Source of the DNA: JAVZJR01 sp964435235
GTDB lineage: Archaea > Micrarchaeota > Micrarchaeia > Anstonellales > Bilamarchaeaceae
NCBI GenBank assembly: GCA_964435235.1
Contig: CAYSXZ010000028.1
Span: forward strand, 1-19,927
Direction of reading: 5' to 3'
Length of the DNA: 19,927 nt
This document shows, in pieces, positions 7,927 to 13,709 of the stretch; positions within the stretch are counted from its first letter, which is position 1; each line of letters begins with the position of its first letter. The notes beneath the pieces are model-generated. The model saw nothing but the letters and a program-made list of their open reading frames with translations. It ran no database searches and was not told the DNA's origin. The translations under genes were made by a program, and so were the position numbers.

Positions 7927-9303
7927 ATGGAATTAAGGAATAAGCCTCCGAGTTTGCTAAGCAGCATTCACAGTGCTAGAAATTTTTATCTAAGACATAA
8001 AGCAATGCAGCAATATGAACATTGCATGAGAGTATTAAAAAAGGCAGAAAAACACAAGATAGTGGAGGGCAAATTTATAAAACATTACATAAAAGATCCA
8101 AATAGGGCTTGGGTTAATAGCATTCTCGCAGAAACTATTCTGTACCATATCATAGACCATAAAAGAATAGAGAAGAACAAATACATTCTTCCAGCTTCCG
8201 TCAATGACCCTGCAGTAAAAAAGGAGATAGTATTATTCGGTAAATTGATAGAATTGGATAGGAAGGGTGCAGTGTTATCCGAGTACATACCACTTCTTAA
8301 CAACGGCGAAGCCCCGCTTGCCATACTTGCAAAATTAGCTGATTATGCAGTTACACACAACGGAGAAAACAATCTGGAAAGTTTTATAAGCAAGGAAGGA
8401 CATCCAATCTTCCGAACATATTCTTCGATGGCAGAAGCATACGAAGCCCTTAGAATGGATGCCAATGCAGGAGAACGTATTTATGCGCCAATAGCAGAAC
8501 TCTTTGGGCATCCGGAACTTGCAGGCAGCATACTAAAGCACGCCTTTGATGTAAACCATCATGATATTTACAATTTTGTAATGGAAAGGATTAAAGATGC
8601 AGAATTGCAAGAAAAACTTTCGCACACCAGAATCGTGGTAAAGGAACTTGCAAAACGAATACGCAAAACTCTCGCTGGAGCTGGTTTTGATGTTGCTGTC
8701 ATTCCAAGACTTATGAAACACGAAGGAAAGATAATGAGAAAAGTACGCAGAAAAATTGCAGAAAGATACAACGAATCGGAAGAAAGTAAGAGTATACCTT
8801 TTGAAGATTACATCTCGAGAACTATTGAGAGATTTGATATAACTTCTTTGAATGACCTTGTAGCACTCAGAGTTGTAATAAACAAAGTAGGTAAGAGAGA
8901 AATAGATAGCATGGAAGAAAGCGAAAAAAGGATGGTTATGAATAACGCGGTTGCTTTGATAAAAGCAAATATTGAAATGCTCGAAAGCATATCTAGTAGC
9001 AAATATAGGTACCAAATCGAAGAATGGAATAAAGAAAGCGGGTATAGAGCGATACATTTTGACTGTTATCCCATCAAAAATGATATGTTAAAATTCGAAA
9101 TTCAACTAAAAACATTTAAGGAACATTGGGTTGCTGAAGAGGGCGGTGCTGCGCACTGGATATACGTTGGAGGAGATAGCAAGTTTGGGAGAGTGCTCAA
9201 AGAGATATACCTAAGCATAATTCATAAATTTAATGGTAAAAACGAAATAAAAGAAAAGGAAGGCCAACTCGAACTCCCGATATCTATAGTAAGCGAAGAT
9301 TAA
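7927..9303 (+). CDS. RelA/SpoT homologue with degenerate HD region and (p)ppGpp synthetase domain
   Basis: A 458-residue protein laid out like the catalytic half of long RSH enzymes, which make or hydrolyse (p)ppGpp. Residues about 25-150 match the HD hydrolase position: AILAKLADYA (132-141) keeps the KLAD motif, but the usual LLHD..ED is replaced by ILYHIIDHKR, so hydrolysis is doubtful. Residues 183-223 (RIYAPIAELFG to NFVMERI) match the linker helices (YAPLAHRLG in bacteria). The synthetase follows: GKIMRKVRRKI (267-277) at the G-loop, NDLVALRVVI with D310, GYRAIH with Y373 and H377, and EIQLKTF with E391 and Q393. The Asp, Tyr, His, Glu and Gln usually needed for synthesis are thus present. 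TGS and ACT domains are absent. The ATG follows a TATA box by 27 bases. RSH proteins are uncommon in archaea. Confidence 0.85.
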   Translation: MELRNKPPSLLSSIHSARNFYLRHKAMQQYEHCMRVLKKAEKHKIVEGKFIKHYIKDPNRAWVNSILAETILYHIIDHKRIEKNKYILPASVNDPAVKKEIVLFGKLIELDRKGAVLSEYIPLLNNGEAPLAILAKLADYAVTHNGENNLESFISKEGHPIFRTYSSMAEAYEALRMDANAGERIYAPIAELFGHPELAGSILKHAFDVNHHDIYNFVMERIKDAELQEKLSHTRIVVKELAKRIRKTLAGAGFDVAVIPRLMKHEGKIMRKVRRKIAERYNESEESKSIPFEDYISRTIERFDITSLNDLVALRVVINKVGKREIDSMEESEKRMVMNNAVALIKANIEMLESISSSKYRYQIEEWNKESGYRAIHFDCYPIKNDMLKFEIQLKTFKEHWVAEEGGAAHWIYVGGDSKFGRVLKEIYLSIIHKFNGKNEIKEKEGQLELPISIVSED

Positions 9304-9328
9304 ACCTCCTTTACTTTCATTGATTATG

Positions 9329-10012
9329 CTAAAAAACATAGCGCTTTTCTATATTTACGAATTTTTTTATGTCCCATACAACATCGATCATGTTTAGAAT
9401 ATTAGTAAAGACTATATAACTAAACGCGATACCAGAAGCGAAAAGAAGCCTTTCGAAGGTCGTTATTGGTATAAGCAATAAATACTGCTCTGATGTCATT
9501 GGCACAGCCCATATCCAAAGTGCACCGCCAACTGCATGAGCGGTAAAGGTAGCTCCAAGACTCCTGAGGAAAAGGTTATCTGGAAGGAATTTCGCAATTA
9601 TAGGTATGGTCCAAAAAAGCGCATAAAACCATGCTTCTTGCCCCACAGGATGAGACCAAAAGAGAAGCATCGCAAGTATGGGAACGATTAAATTGAATTT
9701 ATCGCTAAAACCTGCTTTCTTGTTGCTACCGAAATAGTATGCCGCAAAAAGCATTGGAGTAAGTCTGAGAAGATTTATTATGGTGATCTCTTTTCCTGTA
9801 ATAAAGAAATTTATAAGTTGAGCAAAAAGAATAGTAATAACCCCAAATACGCCAAGAAACCCTCCTGCGATTGGACCGAAGAATTGGAAGAAAGTAAAAT
9901 ATTGATTATTGGAACCTACCACCTGCGAAAAGTTTATTTGCATACCAACTAATGCAAGCATAGTAAACAGAATCAAAAACACAACCCCGCGCTTTGAGAT
10001 TAAATTGCTCAT
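9329..10012 (-). CDS. Multi-spanning membrane protein, function unknown
   Basis: A 227-residue integral membrane protein with about six or seven hydrophobic segments, near residues 9-28, 38-60, 62-72, 82-95, 108-122, 126-140, 152-172 and 180-207, some of which probably pair up. FFGPIAGGFLGVFG and ATFTAHAVGGALW resemble the Gly-rich helices of ECF-transporter S components, but no substrate motif is seen and no ATPase or T component lies nearby, so I do not assign transport. The ATG at 10012 has the best Shine-Dalgarno site in the window (GAGGTGGTGA, about 5 bases before ATG). It lies downstream of tRNA-Lys on the same strand and its upstream region is built from the 58-bp duplication. Its stop is 25 bases from the convergent RSH gene. 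Confidence 0.7.
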   Translation of the reverse strand: MSNLISKRGVVFLILFTMLALVGMQINFSQVVGSNNQYFTFFQFFGPIAGGFLGVFGVITILFAQLINFFITGKEITIINLLRLTPMLFAAYYFGSNKKAGFSDKFNLIVPILAMLLFWSHPVGQEAWFYALFWTIPIIAKFLPDNLFLRSLGATFTAHAVGGALWIWAVPMTSEQYLLLIPITTFERLLFASGIAFSYIVFTNILNMIDVVWDIKKFVNIEKRYVF

Positions 10013-10015
10013 TTT

Positions 10016-10026
10016 TCACCACCTCT
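10016..10026 (-). promoter_or_regulatory. Strong Shine-Dalgarno site of the membrane protein gene
   Basis: The minus strand reads GAGAGGTGGTG just before AAAA and the ATG at 10012. It is complementary to the conserved archaeal 16S rRNA 3' end. Most other genes here appear leaderless, so this marks a transcript with a 5' leader that probably starts inside the adjacent repeat, where TTAAAAAACG (10054-10062) could serve as TATA box. Confidence 0.6.
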
Positions 10027-10031
10027 CATAT

Positions 10032-10134
10032 TTTGCTCCTTCACTTCTTTCCCGTTTTTTAACAAAAACGGGCCTGTTGTGAAGTTCGCTTTGCTCCTTC
10101 ACTTCTTTCCCGTTTTTTAACAAAAACGGGCCTG
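10032..10134. repeat. 58-bp tandem duplication (1.8 copies) starting in the tRNA-Lys 3' end
   Basis: Positions 10032-10076 and 10090-10134 are identical over 45 bases, offset 58 bp and separated by a 13-base spacer. Copy 2 contains the last 8 bases of tRNA-Lys (10127-10134). Copy 1 therefore carries a second CAGGCCCG tail away from the gene. Each copy also holds a perfect hairpin (9-bp stem with CCCGTTTTT arms, 4-base loop) at 10051-10072 and 10109-10130. The perfect identity implies a recent event. It could be slippage or unequal recombination; no integrase or other mobile gene is near. Confidence 0.9.
10122..10126 (-). terminator. T5 tract directly after tRNA-Lys
   Basis: On the minus strand the discriminator base of tRNA-Lys is followed at once by TTTTT, a typical archaeal terminator signal, which then forms one arm of a 9-bp hairpin (10109-10130). 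The duplicated copy at 10064-10068 would serve as a backup. Confidence 0.45.
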
Positions 10135-10162
10135 GCGAGATTTGAACTCGCGACCTGCGGAT

Positions 10163-10213
10163 TTCTTCTTGAACGACGTTAATTTGCTATTTCAACCCGG
10201 AGTTTGAATAGCA
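10163..10213 (-). other. Anticodon-loop intron of tRNA-Lys (canonical 37/38 position, 51 nt)
   Basis: The insert sits between A37 (10214) and A38 (10162), the standard archaeal intron site. The exon stem CGGA/TCCG is followed by a 3-base bulge on the 3' side (AA, cut, A) and a four-pair helix of CTTT (32-35) with GAAG of the intron, one pair being a wobble. A 3-base bulge on the 5' side (TA, cut, T) follows. This fits a relaxed bulge-helix-bulge substrate for splicing endonuclease. Inside, TGCTATTCAA pairs with TTGAAATAGCA, leaving one bulged base. The exact ends are predicted, not proven. Confidence 0.85.
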
Positions 10214-10236
10214 TAAAAGTCCGTCGCTCTACCAAG

Positions 10237-10257
10237 TTGCTCCAAACAAAGGTTTGA
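10237..10257 (-). other. D-loop intron of tRNA-Lys (21 nt)
   Basis: The insert lies after G15 (10258) in the D-loop. GCTC of the D-stem can pair with a GAGC inside the intron (10242-10239) as the central four-pair helix, with 3-base bulges AGT and AAC around the cuts. Intron CAAAC pairs with GTTTG around a CTTT loop as the inner helix. Cutting after the second base of each bulge removes 21 nt and restores AGCTTGGTA, a very common D-loop. The outer exon helix is weak, so this is a relaxed motif. D-loop introns are non-canonical sites known in some archaea. Confidence 0.8.
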
Positions 10258-10301
10258 CTGAGCTACAGGCCCGGCCAATGACTTAAATGAATTTCTTATC
10301 G

Positions 10302-10315
10302 CTTATATTTATATT
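10302..10315. promoter_or_regulatory. A/T-rich TATA element between tRNA-Lys and sppA
   Basis: AATATAAATATAAG on the minus strand sits 30-43 bases before the tRNA 5' end, suitable as its TATA box. The same element reads CTTATATTTATATT on the plus strand and could drive sppA with a leader of about 30 bases carrying its Shine-Dalgarno site. Sharing of one element by both genes is inference from position. Confidence 0.45.
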
Positions 10316-10365
10316 ACTATTCTTGCAAATTCACTCAGATGATTTTTTACACTTAGGTGATTTTG

Positions 10366-11307
10366 ATGGACTATGAAAAAGGTATTCCCACTGCTGCAAA
10401 AAAAAGGAGATTAATTCTCGGCACTGCACTTTTGCTTGCGCTATTTTTTATAATCCTCATAGTATTTTTTGTAATCCTTGCAAAATTTCTCCCTTATCTC
10501 GGAGGAAAATGCGTTGCAGTGGTTGACATCAATATGCCGCTTTCAGTTGAGGGAAGCCCCATGACGCTTGTTAACCCTGGTTACCCAAGTTCGGAACAAC
10601 TTGCAAATTCGATAAGAGAACTGAACGAAAGAGACGATGTAGCGGCTGTGCTTTTTGTTTTCGATTCCGGAGGGGGGTCTGTAGTCGCAACGCACGAAAT
10701 TTATAATGCTGTAAAGGAACTTAAAAAGCCGAAAGTTTCGTATTTTAGAGAAGTCGCAGCTTCTGGCGCGTACTATGTTGCGGCAGGGACAGACTATATT
10801 ATTTCAGATCCTGCTGCCCTTACAGGAAACATAGGTGCTGTAGCAACCACGGTCAGCATTAGCGGCTTACTAGATAAGCTAGGAATAAATGCAACTTCGA
10901 TAACCTCTGGTGCTCACAAGGACATCGGTTCTCCTTATCGCAACATGACTGAAGAAGAATATGCAATATTGAAATCGATTGTGGACGAGATATCAGACGA
11001 GTTTAAAACGATAATTATCCAGAACAGAAAAGAAAAACTAAACTATGCAAAATTCAACGAAGTAATGGATGGAAGAATAATGACTGGTAGGCAGGCCCTT
11101 GCTGTTGGTCTGGTGGATGAGTTGGGTGATAAAAACGATGCCATCATGAAAGCAGCGGAACTCGGTGGGATGACAGTAGAAAAGCCAGAAGATGTTAAGA
11201 TCTGTTATGTATCCGTCGTCCCGCAAGAAGGAGGTATTCTGAACCTTGAAAGTTTTGTTAATTCAGTTAATGAAAAATTTCATTTTACATCATTAAAATT
11301 TCAGTGA
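10366..11307 (+). CDS. sppA: Signal peptide peptidase SppA-like serine protease (S49 family)
   Basis: A 313-residue membrane-anchored protease of the SppA type. Residues 1-15 are basic cytoplasmic (AAKKRR), about 16-38 form one transmembrane helix, and the rest is the protease domain outside the membrane. The nucleophile is Ser133 in EVAASGAYYVAAG and the general base Lys185 in SGAHKDIGSPYR, the standard Ser/Lys dyad order of short S49 peptidases; TGNIGAV lies between. SGGGS (101-105) is the usual Gly-rich loop. Enzymes of this type clear signal-peptide remnants and membrane fragments. I choose ATG 10366 over an in-frame GTG at 10357 because GGTGA stands 6 bases before the ATG. It is followed by ubiX after 6 bases, so the two are likely co-transcribed. 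Confidence 0.92.
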   Translation: MDYEKGIPTAAKKRRLILGTALLLALFFIILIVFFVILAKFLPYLGGKCVAVVDINMPLSVEGSPMTLVNPGYPSSEQLANSIRELNERDDVAAVLFVFDSGGGSVVATHEIYNAVKELKKPKVSYFREVAASGAYYVAAGTDYIISDPAALTGNIGAVATTVSISGLLDKLGINATSITSGAHKDIGSPYRNMTEEEYAILKSIVDEISDEFKTIIIQNRKEKLNYAKFNEVMDGRIMTGRQALAVGLVDELGDKNDAIMKAAELGGMTVEKPEDVKICYVSVVPQEGGILNLESFVNSVNEKFHFTSLKFQ

Positions 11308-11313
11308 TGCTTC

Positions 11314-11856
11314 ATGAAAATATTATTAGCAATAACTGGTGCTTCTGGTCTGCAATACGGAATAAGACTCGCGGAGATTCTCAGAAAAAAGAAACATGAT
11401 GTGACCATTATAGTTACTGAAGGCGCAAAAAACGTTGCAAAATACGAGGAAGTAAAACTACCGAAAGGAGATTATGGTGAAAGGGATTTCTCCTGTCCTT
11501 ATGTCTCTGGCTCGAATCCTCCAGATGCGATGGTCGTTATTCCTTGCTCTCTCAAAAGCCTCGGCGAGATAGCAAATGGGATTTCGTCCAACATAGTCGG
11601 CAGGTGTGCTGAAGTCGTCCTTAAGGAAAGAAAACAACTAATTCTTCTTGTACGCGAGACCCCACTGTCATTAATTGCTATAGAGAACATGCGAAGAATT
11701 ACTCTTAGCGGCGGCACCATTATGCCCGCCTGCCCAGGATTTTATCACAAACCAAAAAAGATAGACGATATAATTAATTTTATTGTCGGCAGAGTGCTCG
11801 ACCATCTCGGAATAGAACACAACCTAATTAAAAGATGGAAGGATTCCACGCGGTAA
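11314..11856 (+). CDS. ubiX: UbiX-type flavin prenyltransferase
   Basis: A 180-residue flavoprotein-fold enzyme that attaches a dimethylallyl group from DMAP to FMN, making the prenyl-FMN cofactor needed by UbiD decarboxylases. ITGASGLQYGIRLAEIL at the N-terminus is the FMN-binding opening. VVIPCSLKSLGEIANGISSNIVGRCAEVVLKE, LLVRETPLSLIAIENM, and SGGTIMPACPGFYHKP followed by HLGIEHNLIKRW at the end complete the family pattern. The length is slightly below the usual 185-200. It starts 6 bases after sppA and precedes ubiD by 34 bases, the typical pairing. In archaea making isoprenoids by the modified mevalonate route, UbiX supplies the cofactor for the anhydromevalonate phosphate decarboxylase. 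Confidence 0.94.
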   Translation: MKILLAITGASGLQYGIRLAEILRKKKHDVTIIVTEGAKNVAKYEEVKLPKGDYGERDFSCPYVSGSNPPDAMVVIPCSLKSLGEIANGISSNIVGRCAEVVLKERKQLILLVRETPLSLIAIENMRRITLSGGTIMPACPGFYHKPKKIDDIINFIVGRVLDHLGIEHNLIKRWKDSTR

Positions 11857-11865
11857 ATTTTTAAG
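11857..11865 (+). promoter_or_regulatory. TATA-like box before ubiD
   Basis: ATTTTTAAG is centred about 30 bases before ATG 11891. It could give ubiD its own promoter besides read-through from sppA-ubiX. It favours ATG 11891 over the in-frame ATG 11900. Confidence 0.4.
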
Positions 11866-11890
11866 CGCTTACAACTATCTTACCTCTGAG

Positions 11891-13210
11891 ATGGTAATAA
11901 TGATAGGAATATCGTTTCGTGATTTCATCCAAAAACTTGATAGGGAAGGAAAACTTCTCCACGCCAAAAAGAAACTGTCGCTTAAACTTGAAGCTGCATC
12001 TCTTCTGCATTCTGTTGAACCAAGACCGCTTCTCGCAGAGGTGAAGGAGTCAGAGTATAGAATTGTCGGGAATGTATTCGCCACAAAGGATCTTGTTGTA
12101 GAATGCCTAGGCTGCAGAAAGGAAGAATTTGTAAAAAGAATGCTTCATGCAATTGAAAATCCGTCCGAGCCAAAGGTTGTCGAAAGAAGTGAAGCACCAG
12201 TACTTGAAAACACGATAACGAATGTTGACCTCGCAAAAATACCTATTCCGTTGCATCTTCCAAACGATGGAGGCCCGTATCTAACATCAGGAGTAGTAAT
12301 TGCGAATGATAGAGAATACGGAAGAAATCTATCATTCCATCGCATGATGGTGATAGGAAAAAACAAGGTGGTAGCAAGGATTCTTCCTAGACATCTGAAT
12401 GAATTTATAAACCGAATAGAAGCGAATGGAGATAAGCTTGACATCGCTTTTGTGGTCGGCGCACCAATAAACGTCCTTTTAGCCGGAGCAACATCCGTAG
12501 ATATTGGGATGGATGAGATGAAAATAGCCAACACACTTATGCCAGTAAGAACGGTAAGACTTGACAATGGTATAGAGGTACCAGCAGACGCAGAATTTGT
12601 TTATGAGGGGATAGTCACAAAAGAAGAAGCAAACGAAGGCCCGTTTCTTGATTTAACAGGAACGTATGACATAGTAAGAAAGCAAAGGGTAATCGAGATA
12701 ACGAAAATTCATCATAGAAATAATCCTATCCATCATGTTCTTCTTCCAGGAGGAGCTGAACACAAGATACTTATGGGGATGCCGAGGGAGCCAACGATAT
12801 TTCGAGAGGTTAATAAGATAACGGAATGCACTGGAGTAAATATAACACCAGGTGGATGCTCTTGGCTTCATGCTGTTGTTGGAATAAAGAAAAAAAATGA
12901 GGATGATGGAGCAAAGGCAATTACTGCGGCGTTCGCTGGCCATAAATCATTAAAACATGTTGTTATTGTTGATGAAGATATAGACATCAACAATATGGAA
13001 GAAGTGGAATGGGCGATTGCAACGAGAGTGCAGGGAGACAGAGATGTGTTTATATTCAAGGACCAGAAGGGTTCCTCTCTCGATCCATCAGCAAATCCCA
13101 TGACGCTCGCGACTGCAAAGATAGGAGTTGATGCAACTGTACCGTTTAACGAAAAGAAGAAGTTCAAAAAGGAAGAATATAAAGAGATTAATATCGATGA
13201 GTACTTATGA
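11891..13210 (+). CDS. UbiD family decarboxylase, probable anhydromevalonate phosphate decarboxylase
   Basis: A 439-residue UbiD-family enzyme, which uses prenyl-FMN for reversible decarboxylation. Family landmarks are FRDFIQKLDREGKLL at the start, NLSFHRMMVIGKNKVVARILPRHL, ANTLMPVRTVRLDNGIEVPADAEFVYEGIV, NEGPFLDLTGTYD (family EGPFGExTGYY, here Asp in place of the Glu after the Phe-hydrophobic pair), HHVLLPGGAEHKILMG and ATRVQGDRDVF. The length matches the archaeal group (about 420-450). Substrate cannot be read from sequence. With IPK in the same window and ubiX next door, the probable role is making isopentenyl phosphate from trans-anhydromevalonate 5-phosphate. An aromatic acid is the alternative. 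The stop overlaps the next start by ATGA. Confidence 0.9.
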   Translation: MVIMIGISFRDFIQKLDREGKLLHAKKKLSLKLEAASLLHSVEPRPLLAEVKESEYRIVGNVFATKDLVVECLGCRKEEFVKRMLHAIENPSEPKVVERSEAPVLENTITNVDLAKIPIPLHLPNDGGPYLTSGVVIANDREYGRNLSFHRMMVIGKNKVVARILPRHLNEFINRIEANGDKLDIAFVVGAPINVLLAGATSVDIGMDEMKIANTLMPVRTVRLDNGIEVPADAEFVYEGIVTKEEANEGPFLDLTGTYDIVRKQRVIEITKIHHRNNPIHHVLLPGGAEHKILMGMPREPTIFREVNKITECTGVNITPGGCSWLHAVVGIKKKNEDDGAKAITAAFAGHKSLKHVVIVDEDIDINNMEEVEWAIATRVQGDRDVFIFKDQKGSSLDPSANPMTLATAKIGVDATVPFNEKKKFKKEEYKEINIDEYL

Positions 13211-13701
13211 AAACATTCCAGAAATCGAGTCATTCTATAGAAATAGGGTTCGGCTTTGGTGTCACTTCAGGAGTTATTACGACACTCGGCCTAATGATAG
13301 GACTTAATGCCGGAACGCATTCCCGTTTAGCAGTAATCGGAGGGATACTAACAATAGCTATAGCAGACGCTTTCTCAGATGCATTTGGCATACACATGTC
13401 TGAGGAATCAGAAAGTGTCCATACTGAAAAAGAGATATGGACTACAACGCTTTTTACATTCCTCTTCAAATTCATTTTTGGAGCGACATTCTTGGTACCT
13501 GTTTTACTATTCGAACTTGACACTGCAGTGATGGCAAGCATTGCATGGGGTCTTTTTCTGCTCTCGATCTTTAGTTTTTATGTGGCAAGAAAAGAAGGAA
13601 TAAACCCTATACATGTAGTAGGCGAGCATCTTTTAATTGCCATTCTAGTTATCTACATAACTAATTTCGTAGGAAGTTGGATAGCAGCGACATTTGTATA
13701 G
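13207..13701 (+). CDS. VIT/CCC1-like membrane protein
   Basis: A 164-residue integral membrane protein with about five helices (residues about 13-34, 40-55, 80-100, 108-127 and 140-160). IEIGFGFGVTSGVITTLGLMIGL and the central IADAFSDAFGIHMSEESE resemble the helix pairs of VIT1/CCC1-type iron/manganese transporters (acidic and Ser-rich metal-site stretch). It is shorter than yeast CCC1, like many archaeal relatives. Metal transport is inferred from family resemblance and is not shown. It starts at 13207 inside the ubiD stop (ATGA overlap of 4 bases) and ends 8 bases before gltX, so it is coupled to both. Confidence 0.72.
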   Translation: MKTFQKSSHSIEIGFGFGVTSGVITTLGLMIGLNAGTHSRLAVIGGILTIAIADAFSDAFGIHMSEESESVHTEKEIWTTTLFTFLFKFIFGATFLVPVLLFELDTAVMASIAWGLFLLSIFSFYVARKEGINPIHVVGEHLLIAILVIYITNFVGSWIAATFV

Positions 13702-13709
13702 ATGATCTT

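Larger units (their letters stand above)
10127..10272 (-). tRNA. tRNA-Lys (anticodon UUU) interrupted by two introns
   Basis: Reading the minus strand from 10272, the acceptor arm GGGCCTG pairs fully with CAGGCCC (10134-10128), with discriminator G at 10127 and no encoded CCA. TA at positions 8-9 is followed by D-stem GCTC/GAGC, anticodon stem CGGA/TCCG, variable loop AGGTC and T-arm GCGAG-TTCAAAT-CTCGC, all canonical. The anticodon loop is CTTTTAA, so the anticodon is TTT (10217-10215): lysine. Removing 21 nt from the D-loop and 51 nt after A37 leaves a normal 74-base tRNA with D-loop AGCTTGGTA. The 27-43 pair is A-C, a weak point. A TATA-like box lies 30-43 bases upstream. The gene reads towards the membrane protein gene. 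Confidence 0.93.

Noticed and set aside
10127..10134. tRNA 3' end duplication as an attachment site of an integrated element
   Set aside because: Only 8 tRNA bases are shared, the copies are 58 bp apart with no gene between, and no integrase is present. A simple tandem duplication explains it.
10357..10365. GTG start of SppA giving MIL before MDYEKG
   Set aside because: This GTG is itself part of the GGTGA that acts as ribosome site for ATG 10366.
13677..13709. Eleven extra residues on GluRS from a TTG start
   Set aside because: It would overlap the VIT-like gene by 25 bases. ATG 13710 has a weak ribosome site and the normal operon spacing.
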